In this document: piece by piece, positions 16,170 through 26,411 of the stretch
Numbering within the stretch: the first letter of the stretch is position 1
Layout of the letters: every line of letters starts with the position of its first letter
From: Streptomyces sp. NBC_01381
Lineage (GTDB): Bacteria; Actinomycetota; Actinomycetes; Streptomycetales; Streptomycetaceae
Direction of reading: 5' to 3'
Length of the DNA stretch: 64,000 bases
Assembly (NCBI RefSeq): GCF_026340305.1
Contig: NZ_JAPEPI010000001.1
Coordinates: forward strand, 806,001-870,000
Translations under genes and position numbers: made by a program
The notes under the pieces: generated by a model
The model's database searches: none
What the model was told of the DNA's origin: nothing
Seen by the model: only the letters and a program-made list of their open reading frames with translations

Positions 16170-17075
16170 TCAAGCCCAGTCGACGGCAGCACGCAGCAGC
16201 CACTCGTGCGCCCGCGCGATGTGCGGCATGGCCAGCGTGCCGGTGCGTACGACGAGGAAATAGGTGCGCAGCGGGGGCACCGCCGGGTCGTGCAGGGCCA
16301 CGACCTCGCCACTCTCCAGGGCGGGCGCGCACAGATAGCGGGGCAGCACGGCGAGGCCCGCGCCGGAGGCGGCGCAGGCGAGCACCGCCCGCAGGTCGGG
16401 CACGATGACGGCGCCCGATGCCGCCGGACGGGTGTCGAAGACGGCGGCCCAGTAACGGGCGACCAGCGGCAGCGACTCATGCACCTCGACCACCGGCAGG
16501 TTCTCGAGGGCGGACGCACCCTTGCGCCGCAGCTTTCCGGGGCCGATACGGGCGGCCCAGCGCCGGCCCGCGACCAGGACATGCTCCTCGTCGCAGAGCG
16601 GTGTCGCGGTGAGCAGGGCGCCGCGTGGACGGGCCGTGGTGATGGCCAGATCGTGGTGCCCCGCTGAGAGCCCTTCGAGGACCTCCTCCGCGTTGCCGAA
16701 CGAGGCGCGCAGCGCGAAGCCCTGGCCGTCCTGCCCCGTCAGCGCGGTGAGGGCGGGCAGCGCCAGGGCGGCCGTGAACTCCGGCGGCCCCGCGAGGTGG
16801 AGCGTGCGTACCGAAGAGTCCTCGTCGAGCCCGGTCTCGGCGATCTCCACCAGGGCGTCGAGATGCGGGGCGGCCTTGTGCGCGAGTTCGTCGCCGATGG
16901 TCGTGGGGGTCACGCCGCGCGCCTGGCGCAGGAACAAGGGGCGGCCCAACTGCCGCTCAAGGGTGCGTATCTGGGACGTCACCGCGGGCTGCGACAGGCC
17001 GAGCAGGGCGGCGGCGCGCGTGAAGGAACCGGCCCGGTGCACGGTGACAAATGTGCGCAGCAGGGCCAGATCCAT
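16170..17075 (-). CDS. LysR family transcriptional regulator
   Basis: 301 residues. The N-terminal winged helix is canonical (MDLALLRTFVTVHRAGSFTRAAALLGLSQPAVTSQIRTLERQLGRPLFLR), followed by a substrate-binding domain from about residue 90. The ATG at 17075 is the standard position for this family. LysR proteins usually control a divergent neighbour, but the upstream gene here is over 200 bases away and convergent, so the target is not evident. The promoter region contains an AT-rich stretch near 17115 that could be its own promoter. Confidence 0.88.
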   Translation of the reverse strand: MDLALLRTFVTVHRAGSFTRAAALLGLSQPAVTSQIRTLERQLGRPLFLRQARGVTPTTIGDELAHKAAPHLDALVEIAETGLDEDSSVRTLHLAGPPEFTAALALPALTALTGQDGQGFALRASFGNAEEVLEGLSAGHHDLAITTARPRGALLTATPLCDEEHVLVAGRRWAARIGPGKLRRKGASALENLPVVEVHESLPLVARYWAAVFDTRPAASGAVIVPDLRAVLACAASGAGLAVLPRYLCAPALESGEVVALHDPAVPPLRTYFLVVRTGTLAMPHIARAHEWLLRAAVDWA

Positions 17076-17212
17076 GGCAGCGCCCTCCCCTCCAGGCCCC
17101 TGGGCCGCGCCCAACTATAAATATGTCGATAGGTCTCTGTCGCTACTGTGATTGGACACTGACACAGAGTCAACTAGCCTTGTTTGCGCGGTTCTTCGCG
17201 CGCAGAACCGGG

Positions 17213-17247
17213 ACGGTCCGAGCCACGAGGGGGGAGGCTCGGACCGT
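17213..17247. terminator. Terminator downstream of the trans-sulfuration gene
   Basis: A 12-bp perfect stem (ACGGTCCGAGCC, 17213-17224, with 17236-17247) and an 11-nt purine-rich loop. It lies just beyond the stop of the minus-strand lyase gene. Confidence 0.75.
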
Positions 17248-17299
17248 TCGTTGTGCGTAGCGGGGTACTAGCCGGGGGCCGGCAGAGCACCGGAATCGG

Positions 17300-18502
17300 T
17301 CAGTTGTCCGGCTCGGCGGACGCGGCCGCCTCGTCCAGCGCTCGCAGCACATCCGCCACCAGATCCGCCGGGTCCTCGGCCCCGGCAGAGAAGCGGACGA
17401 AGCCCTCCGCGACCGCGTCCCCGCCCCAGCGGCCGCGCCGCTCGGCGGTGGACCGTACGCCGCCGAAGCTCGTCGCGTCGTCCACCAGACGCAGCGCGTC
17501 GAGAAAACGATCGGCACGCGCGCGTGAGGGCAGCGTGAACGAGACCACGCACCCGAAGCGCCGCATCTGCTGCGAGGCGATCTTGTGCGAGGGATCGTCG
17601 GGCAGCCCCGGATAGCGAAGCCCGGTCACCTCGTCGCGGCCGCGCAGCGCTTCGGCGACGGCCAGGGCGTTGGCGTTCTGCCGCTCGGCGCGCAGTTGGA
17701 GCGTGGCGAGCGAGCGGTGCGCGAGCCAGGCCTCCATCGGGCCCGGAATCGCCCCGACGATCTTGCGCCAGCGCTTCACGGAAGCGGCCAACTCGGCATC
17801 GCGGCAGACGACGTACCCCAGAAGGATGTCGCCGTGCCCCGTGAGCTGCTTGGTGCCGCTGGCCACGGAGAAGTCGGCGCCGAGCTCCAGGGGACGCTGG
17901 CCCAGCGGCGTGGCCAGGGTGTTGTCGACCGCGACCAGGGCGCCACGCGCGCGTGCCGCGTCGGCGAGGCGCCGCACGTCGCACACGTCGAGCCCCGGGT
18001 TGGACGGGGTCTCGATCCACAGCAGCTTCGCGCCGTCCAGGACGTCGAGCTGGGCGTCGCCGCCGGTCGGGGCGGTGCGCACCTCGATGCCGTACGCGGC
18101 GAGCTGCTCGTGGACCAGGGGCAGGGCTTGGTAGCCGTCGTTCGGCATGACCACCACGTCGCCGGCGCGCAGCTGCGAGAAGAGCACCGCCGAGATCGCG
18201 GCCATCCCGGAGGCGAAGACCAGGGTCTCGACGTCGTCGCCGGACTCCGGCGCCTCCAACTCGCCGATGGCCCGCTCCAGGAGCGTCCAGGTCGGGTTCT
18301 CGTCACGTCCGTAGGTGTACGGCCCCGTGGGGTCGCCCGGCAGGTGGAAGTGCGCGGCGAACACCGGGCCCGGGAGCGTCGGCTCGTGTTTCACCGGCTC
18401 GGGGAGGCCGGCCCGCACCGCTCTCGTGCCGTCGCCGATTCCTGAGGCCATCCCTGAGCCCGTTCCTGCGGCTGTGCCTGCGGTTCGTGCGGAATCCGTC
18501 AT
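17300..18502 (-). CDS. Cys/Met metabolism PLP enzyme (cystathionine gamma-lyase-like)
   Basis: 400 residues of the trans-sulfuration family. ASGMAAISAVL is the cofactor phosphate-binding loop, IETPSNPGLDVCDV and VDNTLATP follow, and the PLP lysine is in SVASGTKQLTGHGDILLG. The C-terminal signature RFSAGAEDPADLVADV is typical. It probably cleaves cystathionine to cysteine, though gamma-synthase activity is not excluded. The ATG at 18502 overlaps the stop of ptpA by four bases (ATGA), so the two are translationally coupled. The reading frame stays open far upstream through ptpA, but that is coincidental in GC-rich DNA. Confidence 0.88.
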   Translation of the reverse strand: MTDSARTAGTAAGTGSGMASGIGDGTRAVRAGLPEPVKHEPTLPGPVFAAHFHLPGDPTGPYTYGRDENPTWTLLERAIGELEAPESGDDVETLVFASGMAAISAVLFSQLRAGDVVVMPNDGYQALPLVHEQLAAYGIEVRTAPTGGDAQLDVLDGAKLLWIETPSNPGLDVCDVRRLADAARARGALVAVDNTLATPLGQRPLELGADFSVASGTKQLTGHGDILLGYVVCRDAELAASVKRWRKIVGAIPGPMEAWLAHRSLATLQLRAERQNANALAVAEALRGRDEVTGLRYPGLPDDPSHKIASQQMRRFGCVVSFTLPSRARADRFLDALRLVDDATSFGGVRSTAERRGRWGGDAVAEGFVRFSAGAEDPADLVADVLRALDEAAASAEPDN

Positions 18503-18993
18503 GCCGCCCGCCCTTCCATCGCTTCGCGTACGGCGTCGAGCAGACCGTCGCTCGCCGCCTCGACCATTCTCAGGCACGCGTCGAAGCCGTCGTCGTCGCC
18601 GAAGTACGGGTCGGGAACGTCCAGGTCGGTGGCGGCGGGGTCGTACGAGCGCAGCAGCCGGACCTTGTCCGCGTCCGCGGGTGTCGGCGCGAGGCGGCGC
18701 AGCGTACGCAGGTGGCCGGTGTCCAGGGCGATCACCAGATCGAGGCGCGGGAACCAGGAGACCTGGAAGCGCCGCGCCAGATGATCGCTCTCGTAGCCGG
18801 CCGCCTCCAGGACGGAGACGGTGCGCGGGTCGGCGCCGTCTCCCTCGTGCCAGCCGTCGGTGCCCGCGCTCTCCACCCGGACCAGGCCGCCGAGTCCGGC
18901 CTCGTCGACCCGCGCGCGGAAGACGGACTCGGCGATGGGTGACCGGCAGATGTTGCCGGTGCAGACGAAACACACGGAGAAGGGCTGGGGCAT
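18499..18993 (-). CDS. ptpA: Low-molecular-weight protein-tyrosine phosphatase
   Basis: 164 residues. The P-loop CTGNICRS (C-x5-R, about residues 11-18) and the catalytic-acid loop VPDPYFGDDDGF are complete. The enzyme dephosphorylates phosphotyrosine by a cysteinyl-phosphate intermediate. S. coelicolor PtpA has the same size and local context and influences secondary metabolism. It starts 9 bases after the stop of the holin-like gene and overlaps the lyase gene, giving a three-gene minus-strand operon. Confidence 0.92.
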   Translation of the reverse strand: MPQPFSVCFVCTGNICRSPIAESVFRARVDEAGLGGLVRVESAGTDGWHEGDGADPRTVSVLEAAGYESDHLARRFQVSWFPRLDLVIALDTGHLRTLRRLAPTPADADKVRLLRSYDPAATDLDVPDPYFGDDDGFDACLRMVEAASDGLLDAVREAMEGRAA

Positions 18994-19002
18994 CGGGCGG
19001 GC

Positions 19003-19383
19003 TCAGTCCTTGTCGTCGGGCAGGACGACGTTCATCGCCCAGGACACGACCGAGATGATCAGGCCGCCCAGGACGGCGGTCCAGAACCCGTCGACGTGGA
19101 AGCTCAGGTCGAACTTGTCGGCCAGCCACGAGGTCAGCAGCAGCATCAGGGCGTTGACCACGAGGGTGATCAGACCCAAGGTCAGGATGAACAGCGGGAA
19201 GGTGAGCACCTTCACGATCGGCTTGACCAGGAAGTTCACCAGGCCGAAGAGCAGGGCGACGATGATCAGCGTCCCGGCCTTCTTGCCGGTGCTGTCGCCG
19301 GTCAGGGTGATCTTGTCGAGCAGCCATACGGCTACGGCCAGGGCCGCCGCGTTGGCGATCGTCTTGACTACGAAATTCTTCAT
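19003..19383 (-). CDS. Phage holin family 4-type membrane protein
   Basis: 126 residues with four hydrophobic segments and the PF04020-like motif LFGLVNFLVKPIVKVLTFPLFILTLGLITLVVNALMLLL. Despite the name, such proteins are common chromosomal membrane proteins of unknown function and no phage genes are nearby. It is the first gene of the holin-like, ptpA, lyase run. Confidence 0.85.
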   Translation of the reverse strand: MKNFVVKTIANAAALAVAVWLLDKITLTGDSTGKKAGTLIIVALLFGLVNFLVKPIVKVLTFPLFILTLGLITLVVNALMLLLTSWLADKFDLSFHVDGFWTAVLGGLIISVVSWAMNVVLPDDKD

Positions 19384-19454
19384 GTGTCTGATCGTGGCAG
19401 ACGTAGGGCCGGAGCGGTCGGCCCGCGATCAGCGGCGAGGGGCGTACACGGACG

Positions 19455-19772
19455 ATGAAGGCATTCCGACTGGATGAGCTGGAGGCGGAGCGCGCCGCGA
19501 ACGACGGTGCGTATCTGCAGTTTCTGCGTGAGCGGAACATGTCGGTCGGGCTGTACGCGCTCGATGCCGGGGAGTCCGACCCCCAACTGCCCCACCAGCA
19601 GGACGAGGTGTACATGATCGTCAGCGGCCGGGCGTCGATCACCGTCGGCATGGAGACCACCCAGGTCGCGCGGGGCAGCGTCGTCTATGTGCCCGCGGGC
19701 GTGGCCCACAAGTTCCACCACATCAGCGAGGACCTGCGCGTCCTCGTGGTCTTCTCGCCGCCGGAGGGATGA
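19455..19772 (+). CDS. Cupin domain protein
   Basis: A 105-residue single cupin barrel. The conserved metal motif is partly present (PQLPHQQDEVYMIVSGRASITVG, with H and E), followed by RGSVVYVPAGVAHKFHHISEDL supplying the second histidine. It could be a small metalloenzyme or a ligand-binding protein; the substrate is unknown. It is divergent from the holin-like gene by 71 bases. Confidence 0.82.
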   Translation: MKAFRLDELEAERAANDGAYLQFLRERNMSVGLYALDAGESDPQLPHQQDEVYMIVSGRASITVGMETTQVARGSVVYVPAGVAHKFHHISEDLRVLVVFSPPEG

Positions 19773-19884
19773 CTTCTCGGGGCCGGGACCTCGGGGTTCC
19801 CTAAGGGACGGATCAGGGGAGGACAAGGGATCCGAGGCCCCCGTCGAGGACTTCGCCGCCCTAGCATCGAATGCAGGAAGTCAG

Positions 19885-19922
19885 AGATGCAGAGACGCAG
19901 CGATGCGGAGATGCAAAGACGC
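19885..19922. repeat. Short direct repeat upstream of a small membrane-protein gene
   Basis: AGATGCAGAGACGC at 19885-19898 recurs as AGATGCAAAGACGC at 19909-19922, with 24-base spacing and related GATGC elements around it. It sits 18 bases before the start at 19940. Confidence 0.6.
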
Positions 19923-19939
19923 GCAGAGAGGTAAGGACG

Positions 19940-20161
19940 ATGGCAGCACAGGAGATCTTCTCGGGATTGCCGTGGTGGGTGAAGTGGATCGCGGTGCCGG
20001 TCATCGCCCTGGTCGTGTTCGGCAGCGTGATAGCGACCGTTGTCGGATTCGTTGTCGGCCTGTTGTTCAAGGCACTGATTTTCGTGGCGCTCGTCGGTGG
20101 ACTCATCTACGTCGTACGGAAGTTCATAACGGGCTCGGCCTCGTCACGCAGCGATTGGTGA
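19940..20161 (+). CDS. Small membrane protein (DUF5326-like)
   Basis: 73 residues with two closely spaced hydrophobic segments (WWVKWIAVPVIALVVFGSV and VVGFVVGLLFKALIFVALVGGLIYVV) and a short basic, serine-rich tail. It resembles the actinobacterial DUF5326 family; no function is known. I chose the ATG at 19940 because GGTAAGGACG precedes it; the frame extends 23 codons upstream through a direct-repeat region that is probably untranslated. Confidence 0.72.
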   Translation: MAAQEIFSGLPWWVKWIAVPVIALVVFGSVIATVVGFVVGLLFKALIFVALVGGLIYVVRKFITGSASSRSDW

Positions 20162-20186
20162 CTTCTCGCAACAGTTCCCTCGGGCG

Positions 20187-20200
20187 GGGGAAGTTTCCCC
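20187..20200. promoter_or_regulatory. Palindrome upstream of ssgR
   Basis: GGGGAAGTTTCCCC has 6-bp arms around GT and lies 139 bases upstream of the ssgR start. It could be an operator, but I know no factor for it. Confidence 0.35.
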
Positions 20201-20338
20201 GCACGGGGTCTCGGGCCGGTGCCCAGCGGTTAGAGTCCGAAATCCGACGCCGGGTCCGTCCCGCGCGCGGGCGCAATGCGCTTCCTCCCGTGTGATCGCG
20301 GGCACGGGCAGACATTCCACGCGCTTCGGGAGTGAACC

Positions 20339-21121
20339 TTGGCCACAGTTGATGCCGCACCTTCAACTGCCGCCGCGCCGACCCTCATCGGCTCCGTGCA
20401 GCGGGCGACGCGACTGCTGGAGGCCGCCGCCGCGCATGAGGGCGGGGCACCCGCCAAGCAGTTGGCCCGTGAGTCGGGGCTCGCGCTTCCCACGGCCTAT
20501 CACCTGCTGCGCACGCTGACGCACGAAGGCTATCTGCGCCGGGAGAAGGGCCTGTTCGTGCTCGGCGAGGCCGCCGAGCGGCTGAGTGCCAGCGGGGCGC
20601 AGCAGAATCGTCGCGGCATGATCAGCGAGGCCTTGGCGCACTGGCGCGACGCCATCGGCGTACCGGTCTATTTCGCCGTCTACCGCGAGGGCGAGATCGA
20701 GATCGTGGCGGTCGCGGACACGCCCGGGATTCCGGCCGTCGAAGAGTGGGCGGACTTCCGCGAGACCGGTCATGCCCATGCGATCGGCCAGTGCCTGCTC
20801 GGCCAACTCGACGACGAGCAGCGCAAGGACCACCTCGACCGCCATCCGGTGCAGTCGATCACGCGGTACTCGGTCCGTGACGACCGGAGCTTCCTGCGCC
20901 GCCTGGACGCGATGGGGCGGATGAAACCCGTGGTGGAGCGGCAGGAGTACGCGCTGGGGACGGTCTGCGCCGCCATTCCGATCACGGCGGGCAACACGGC
21001 CGCCACGATGGCGATTTCCGTTCCCTCCTATCAAGCCGAACGGCTACTGCCCGCAGCCGATCGGTTGCAAAATGAGATCGGAAAGCTCCTAGGGGCACTC
21101 GCCTTCTCTATCAGCATCTGA
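20339..21121 (+). CDS. ssgR: IclR-type regulator of sporulation gene ssgA
   Basis: 260 residues. An IclR winged helix (PTLIGSVQRATRLLEAAAAHEGG, then LARESGLALPTAYHLLRTLTHEGYLRRE) precedes an effector domain (DAIGVPVYFAVYREGEIEIVAVAD to CAAIPITAGNTAATMAISVP). Position directly upstream of an SsgA homologue identifies it as SsgR, which in S. coelicolor activates ssgA and is needed for normal sporulation. The start appears to be TTG at 20339. The gap to ssgA is 103 bases and holds the ssgA promoter. Confidence 0.88.
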   Translation: MATVDAAPSTAAAPTLIGSVQRATRLLEAAAAHEGGAPAKQLARESGLALPTAYHLLRTLTHEGYLRREKGLFVLGEAAERLSASGAQQNRRGMISEALAHWRDAIGVPVYFAVYREGEIEIVAVADTPGIPAVEEWADFRETGHAHAIGQCLLGQLDDEQRKDHLDRHPVQSITRYSVRDDRSFLRRLDAMGRMKPVVERQEYALGTVCAAIPITAGNTAATMAISVPSYQAERLLPAADRLQNEIGKLLGALAFSISI

Positions 21122-21224
21122 AAACTCACTCCTTGTGATCTGATGTGTACGTTAAGCAAGATGCCATGGGTGTCAGGGAGTTGGTTCCTGGCCAGTCGAT
21201 GTTTAGCGACGGGGTAGGCGGGCG

Positions 21225-21668
21225 ATGCGAGAGCGCGAGTCGGTGCAGGCAGAGGTCATGATGAGCTTCCTTGTTTCCGAGGAGCTGTCGTTTCGCATCC
21301 CGGTGGAGCTGCGCTACGAGACCGGAGATCCCTATGCCGTCCGGCTGACCTTCCACCTGCCCGGCGACGCTCCTGTGACCTGGGCGTTCGGGCGGGAGTT
21401 GTTGATCGACGGGGTGGGCAGGGCGTGCGGCGACGGGGATGTGCGCATCGCACCCACCGATCCCGAGCTGCTCGAAGAGGTCCTCATCAGGCTTCAGGTC
21501 GGCGGTGACCAGGCGTTGTTCCGGGTGGGGATTCCGCCGCTGCTCGCATTCCTCGACCGTACGGACAAGTTGGTGCCGCTCGGGCAGGAGCGGGCGCTCG
21601 CCGACTTCGAGACGCACCTGGACGAGGCGTTGGACCGGATCCTCGCGGAGGAGCAGAGCGCGGGCTGA
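21225..21668 (+). CDS. ssgA: SsgA-like protein, sporulation cell-division activator
   Basis: 147 residues of the SALP family, found only in morphologically complex actinomycetes. The core VMMSFLVSEELSFRIPVELRYETGDPYAVRLTFHLPGDAPVTWAFGREL is characteristic. SsgA promotes septation and spore formation and acts with SsgB, which recruits FtsZ. The C-terminal LDRILAEEQSAG is typical of SsgA rather than of SsgB, which is shorter. Gene order ssgR-ssgA matches S. coelicolor. The start could be the ATG at 21225 or the nearby GTG (VQAEV). Confidence 0.93.
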   Translation: MRERESVQAEVMMSFLVSEELSFRIPVELRYETGDPYAVRLTFHLPGDAPVTWAFGRELLIDGVGRACGDGDVRIAPTDPELLEEVLIRLQVGGDQALFRVGIPPLLAFLDRTDKLVPLGQERALADFETHLDEALDRILAEEQSAG

Positions 21669-21729
21669 CCTCCGGGGGCCAACGGGCACAGCCGGATGGC
21701 AGGTTGGTGCATTTCGCGGCATTGGCCTG

Positions 21730-21740
21730 GGGGGGGGGGC
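21730..21740. repeat. Run of about eleven G residues
   Basis: A homopolymeric G tract lies in the 128-base spacer between the convergent ssgA and YibE/F genes. Such tracts are prone to slippage and sequencing error. No coding consequence is seen. Confidence 0.8.
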
Positions 21741-21796
21741 TCGGCGTCGGCTCCCCGTTAGCTAGCGGCCGGCCTCCGGCTCCCCCCGGGGCCACC

Positions 21797-23239
21797 TCAC
21801 CGCTTGCGGCGTCGGCCACCGCCTCCGACGCGGCGCTGCTTGGCGGCTGCGGGAGCCGCGGGGGCCGGGGCGGCCGACGCGGCGGTGGTGCCTCCGGTGC
21901 GGTCGGCCGAGACGACCAGGGCGGCCAGTGCCGTCGTCACCGGGACCGAGGCGACCAGGCCGATCGAGCCGATCAGGGTGCGCACGATCTCCTCGGCGAC
22001 CAGCTCGCTGTTGGCCACCGTGCCCACGCTGCTCTGTGCGATCGAGAAGAGCAGGAGCAGCGGCAGCGCGGCGCCGGCGTACGCCAGGACCAGGGTGTTG
22101 ACCACCGAGGCGATGTGGTCGCGGCCGATGCGGATGCCCGCCCGGTAGAGGCCGCGCCAGCCCATCGTCGGGTTGGCCTGGTGCAGTTCCCAGACCGCGG
22201 ACGTCTGCGTGACGGTCACGTCGTCGAGGACACCGAGTGAGCCGATGATGACGCCCGCGAGCAGCAGACCGCTCATGTCGATATCCGGGTAAAGGCCGTG
22301 AATCAGGCCCGTGTTGTCGTCCGTGTTGCCGCTCAGCGAGGCCCAGCCGATGAAGATCGAGCCGAGCAGTGCGATGAGGACGAGCGAGATCAGCGTGCCG
22401 ATGACCGCGACCGATGTACGGGCCGTGAGCCCGTGGCACAGATAGAGCGCGATCAGCATGATGGCGCTGGCCCCGACCACCGCCACCACCAGCGGATTCG
22501 AGCCCTGCAAGATCGCGGGCAGGATGAAGAAGGTCAGGACGAGGAAGCTCAACGCCAGTGCCACCAGGGCCATGACACCGCGCATCCGCCCCACCACGAC
22601 GACGACGAGGGCGAAGATCCCGGCGAGCAGCGCCATGGGGACGGTGCGGTCCACATCGGTGACCGAGTACTGCAGCGCCTCCGGGGCCTTGGGCTCATAG
22701 GCGACCACCACCCGCTGGCCCTCACTCAACTGCCGGGGCGCGTCCGGCTGGACGATCTCGGTGAAGGTGCGGCCCTTGTCCTTGCCGCTGGTCACCTCGA
22801 CCGTCGCTTTCTTGCACATGCCCTCCGCGCGTGACTGCGCGGTCTGGCCCTCGGCGGTGGAGGTGTCCCCGGTGGGCGGCGGCTGCGAGGCGTTCACGTC
22901 CTTGCAGGGCAGCTCCTCCACCTTGGTCACCGTCGCCGACTCGGTCTGCCGGTCGAAGCCGACCCCGGTGCGCTCATGGCCCGGTGCACCACCGGGCCAG
23001 AGCACGGCGAGGCCCACGACGACCGCGGTGGCGAAAGGAATCAGCACCGCGGCGATGACCTTGCGCAGATGCTTGGAGACGGGCGCCGCCGGGCCGTGGC
23101 TGTGCGAGTGCCCATGTCCGTGGCCGCCCCCGTCGCCGCCTCCGTCCCCCCGCCCGTGCCCGTCCCCGGGCGGGGTCGAGAAGGGCGGCTGAGACGGCGG
23201 CTCGGACGGCGGGCGCGGCGGCGGCTCTGTGGTGGTCAC
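21797..23239 (-). CDS. YibE/F-like membrane protein
   Basis: 480 residues. A proline-rich N-terminus is followed by a G/H-rich stretch (GHGHGHSHSHG, about residues 38-49) that may bind metal. One membrane segment, an extracytoplasmic domain with VEELPCKD, and a C-terminal YibE/F domain of about seven segments follow. Markers are GSLGVLDDVTVTQTSAVWELH and VVNTLVLAYAGAALPLLLLF. YibE/F proteins are thought to be transporters of unknown substrate. The tail is lysine/arginine rich (KQRRVGGGGRRRKR). The GTG at 23239 begins it. It is divergent from the thiC riboswitch region. Confidence 0.87.
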   Translation of the reverse strand: MTTTEPPPRPPSEPPSQPPFSTPPGDGHGRGDGGGDGGGHGHGHSHSHGPAAPVSKHLRKVIAAVLIPFATAVVVGLAVLWPGGAPGHERTGVGFDRQTESATVTKVEELPCKDVNASQPPPTGDTSTAEGQTAQSRAEGMCKKATVEVTSGKDKGRTFTEIVQPDAPRQLSEGQRVVVAYEPKAPEALQYSVTDVDRTVPMALLAGIFALVVVVVGRMRGVMALVALALSFLVLTFFILPAILQGSNPLVVAVVGASAIMLIALYLCHGLTARTSVAVIGTLISLVLIALLGSIFIGWASLSGNTDDNTGLIHGLYPDIDMSGLLLAGVIIGSLGVLDDVTVTQTSAVWELHQANPTMGWRGLYRAGIRIGRDHIASVVNTLVLAYAGAALPLLLLFSIAQSSVGTVANSELVAEEIVRTLIGSIGLVASVPVTTALAALVVSADRTGGTTAASAAPAPAAPAAAKQRRVGGGGRRRKR

Positions 23240-23319
23240 TGCCCGATCATCGCAAGAACGGAGGGGGCCCTCTGTTCAGCACGCCCGATATGACGCTAGC
23301 GTGGGGGCACCTTTGCAAA

Positions 23320-25246
<1,927 letters not shown>

Positions 25247-25294
25247 ACCGAGCAGGCCCCTGAAGCGGCCCACGAGGTTCCGGACAGCGCGAAT

Positions 25295-25330
25295 CTGTGG
25301 GTCTCCCAACAGCCGTTGGGGGACCCACAG
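25295..25330. terminator. Terminator downstream of thiC
   Basis: CTGTGGGTC-TCCCAAC (25295-25310) pairs with GTTGGG-GGACCCACAG (25315-25330) around a 4-nt loop with one bulge. It lies between the convergent thiC and membrane-protein genes. Confidence 0.78.
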
Positions 25331-25350
25331 CCGTGCGCGTTCGCTACCCG

Positions 25351-26229
25351 CTACTCCGGCTTGTGGTCGGGCCCGCCGAAGTCGGGGCTTGAGAAGTCCG
25401 GACTCGAGTAGCTCGGCCGCGGCCCCGCGGAGGGACCGCCGTCCGGGCTGCTGAACCCGGGCCGGTGGTAGCCCAGTTGAGGCATGCGGCTGCTCGGGTC
25501 CGCCGACGCCGTACGGGCCACCTGTGCAGCCCCCGGATCCGCGAGCGCCTCCCGCAGGAACGGCAGGACGCCGCGCTCCAGGAGTGCCTCGCCCCAGGCT
25601 TCCCTGGCGCGGGCCACCTCCTCGTTCCGTTCGCCGTGCGAGCCGGCCTGGAGCGAGGTCGAGCCATTGCGCAGAGCGGTCAGGAGCAGGCCGATCGCAG
25701 CGACCAGGATGCCCCCTGCGGTGAGCGCGCCGAACAGCCATCCCGCGGTGAGCAGGGTGTCCGCGAAGGCGGGCTCGGGGTTGAGCATCTTCAGGATGTA
25801 GCCCACGAGCAGGAAGATCGCGGCGGCCGCCCCGGCGAGCACGGGTGCGAGCACCGCGACGACGGCGATCGCCCCCGCCCCCGCCCCTGTCTCGGCGGTG
25901 ACCTCCCCCATCGTGGTGGCGAGACCGAGGCCGCCCGAGCCGGCTTCCGCCTCGCTCTGGCTGCTCCGTTCCCGTATCGATGGTGCGGCAGATCCGCTTT
26001 CGCGCAGTTTCTCGCGGACCTTCACATAGTGCGTGTACTCGGTCGTGGCAGCGGCAGTGATCAGCGCACTGGCGTTCAGTGCCATGGTGCGCAGCTGCTC
26101 GGGATTGAGCCGCTCGCCCACTGCGGCGAGATCCGGACGGTTCGGTGCGGTGCGCAGCGCCTCATCGAGGATCCGCTCGAACTCGGGGCGGTCCTCATTG
26201 AGCAGGTGTGGAGCGCTGTTCATGTGCAT
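25351..26229 (-). CDS. Conserved Streptomyces membrane protein, function unknown
   Basis: 292 residues. The N-terminal 90 residues are helical and soluble (LLNEDRPEFERILDEALRTAPNRPDLAAVGERL). Two hydrophobic segments follow (AIAVVAVLAPVLAGAAAAIFLLVGYIL and LLTAGWLFGALTAGGILVAAIGLLLTAL), then an amphipathic region (REAWGEALLERGVLPFLREAL) and a disordered C-terminal tail of SSPD repeats (SYSSPDFSSPDFGGPD). I do not recognise a function. The ATG start could be 26229 or two codons later. Confidence 0.72.
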   Translation of the reverse strand: MHMNSAPHLLNEDRPEFERILDEALRTAPNRPDLAAVGERLNPEQLRTMALNASALITAAATTEYTHYVKVREKLRESGSAAPSIRERSSQSEAEAGSGGLGLATTMGEVTAETGAGAGAIAVVAVLAPVLAGAAAAIFLLVGYILKMLNPEPAFADTLLTAGWLFGALTAGGILVAAIGLLLTALRNGSTSLQAGSHGERNEEVARAREAWGEALLERGVLPFLREALADPGAAQVARTASADPSSRMPQLGYHRPGFSSPDGGPSAGPRPSYSSPDFSSPDFGGPDHKPE

Positions 26230-26342
26230 CCCCCGATGCTCCGTAGGGCTTGGTGGCTCGCATGGGTACGAGCCGTCGGGCAGAAACGGAGGGGAGCCTG
26301 CTACGGATAAGCCGATGGTAGAGCCGTGACGGCACGCGGTGA

Positions 26343-26370
26343 CAGGGGGTTTCCAGAAATAGGCCCCCTG
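26343..26370. terminator. Possible terminator after the metallophosphoesterase gene
   Basis: CAGGGGG (26343-26349) pairs with CCCCCTG (26364-26370) around a 14-nt loop, 42 bases past the minus-strand stop. Confidence 0.4.
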
Positions 26371-26411
26371 GCCAGCGTGATCCTGTAGTGGAGCGCCTGC
26401 CCAGCGAACGC

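Noticed and set aside
19003..19383. Prophage remnant suggested by the holin family name
   Set aside because: No other phage gene is present, and PF04020-type proteins are ordinary chromosomal membrane proteins.
17300..19660. A 786-codon open frame on the minus strand spanning the lyase, ptpA and holin-like genes
   Set aside because: Only the part from 18502 onward resembles a protein family. The rest overlaps ptpA in another frame and is a by-product of high GC.
21730..21740. Poly-G tract as a phase-variation switch
   Set aside because: It is intergenic between convergent genes, so length change would not alter a reading frame or an obvious promoter.
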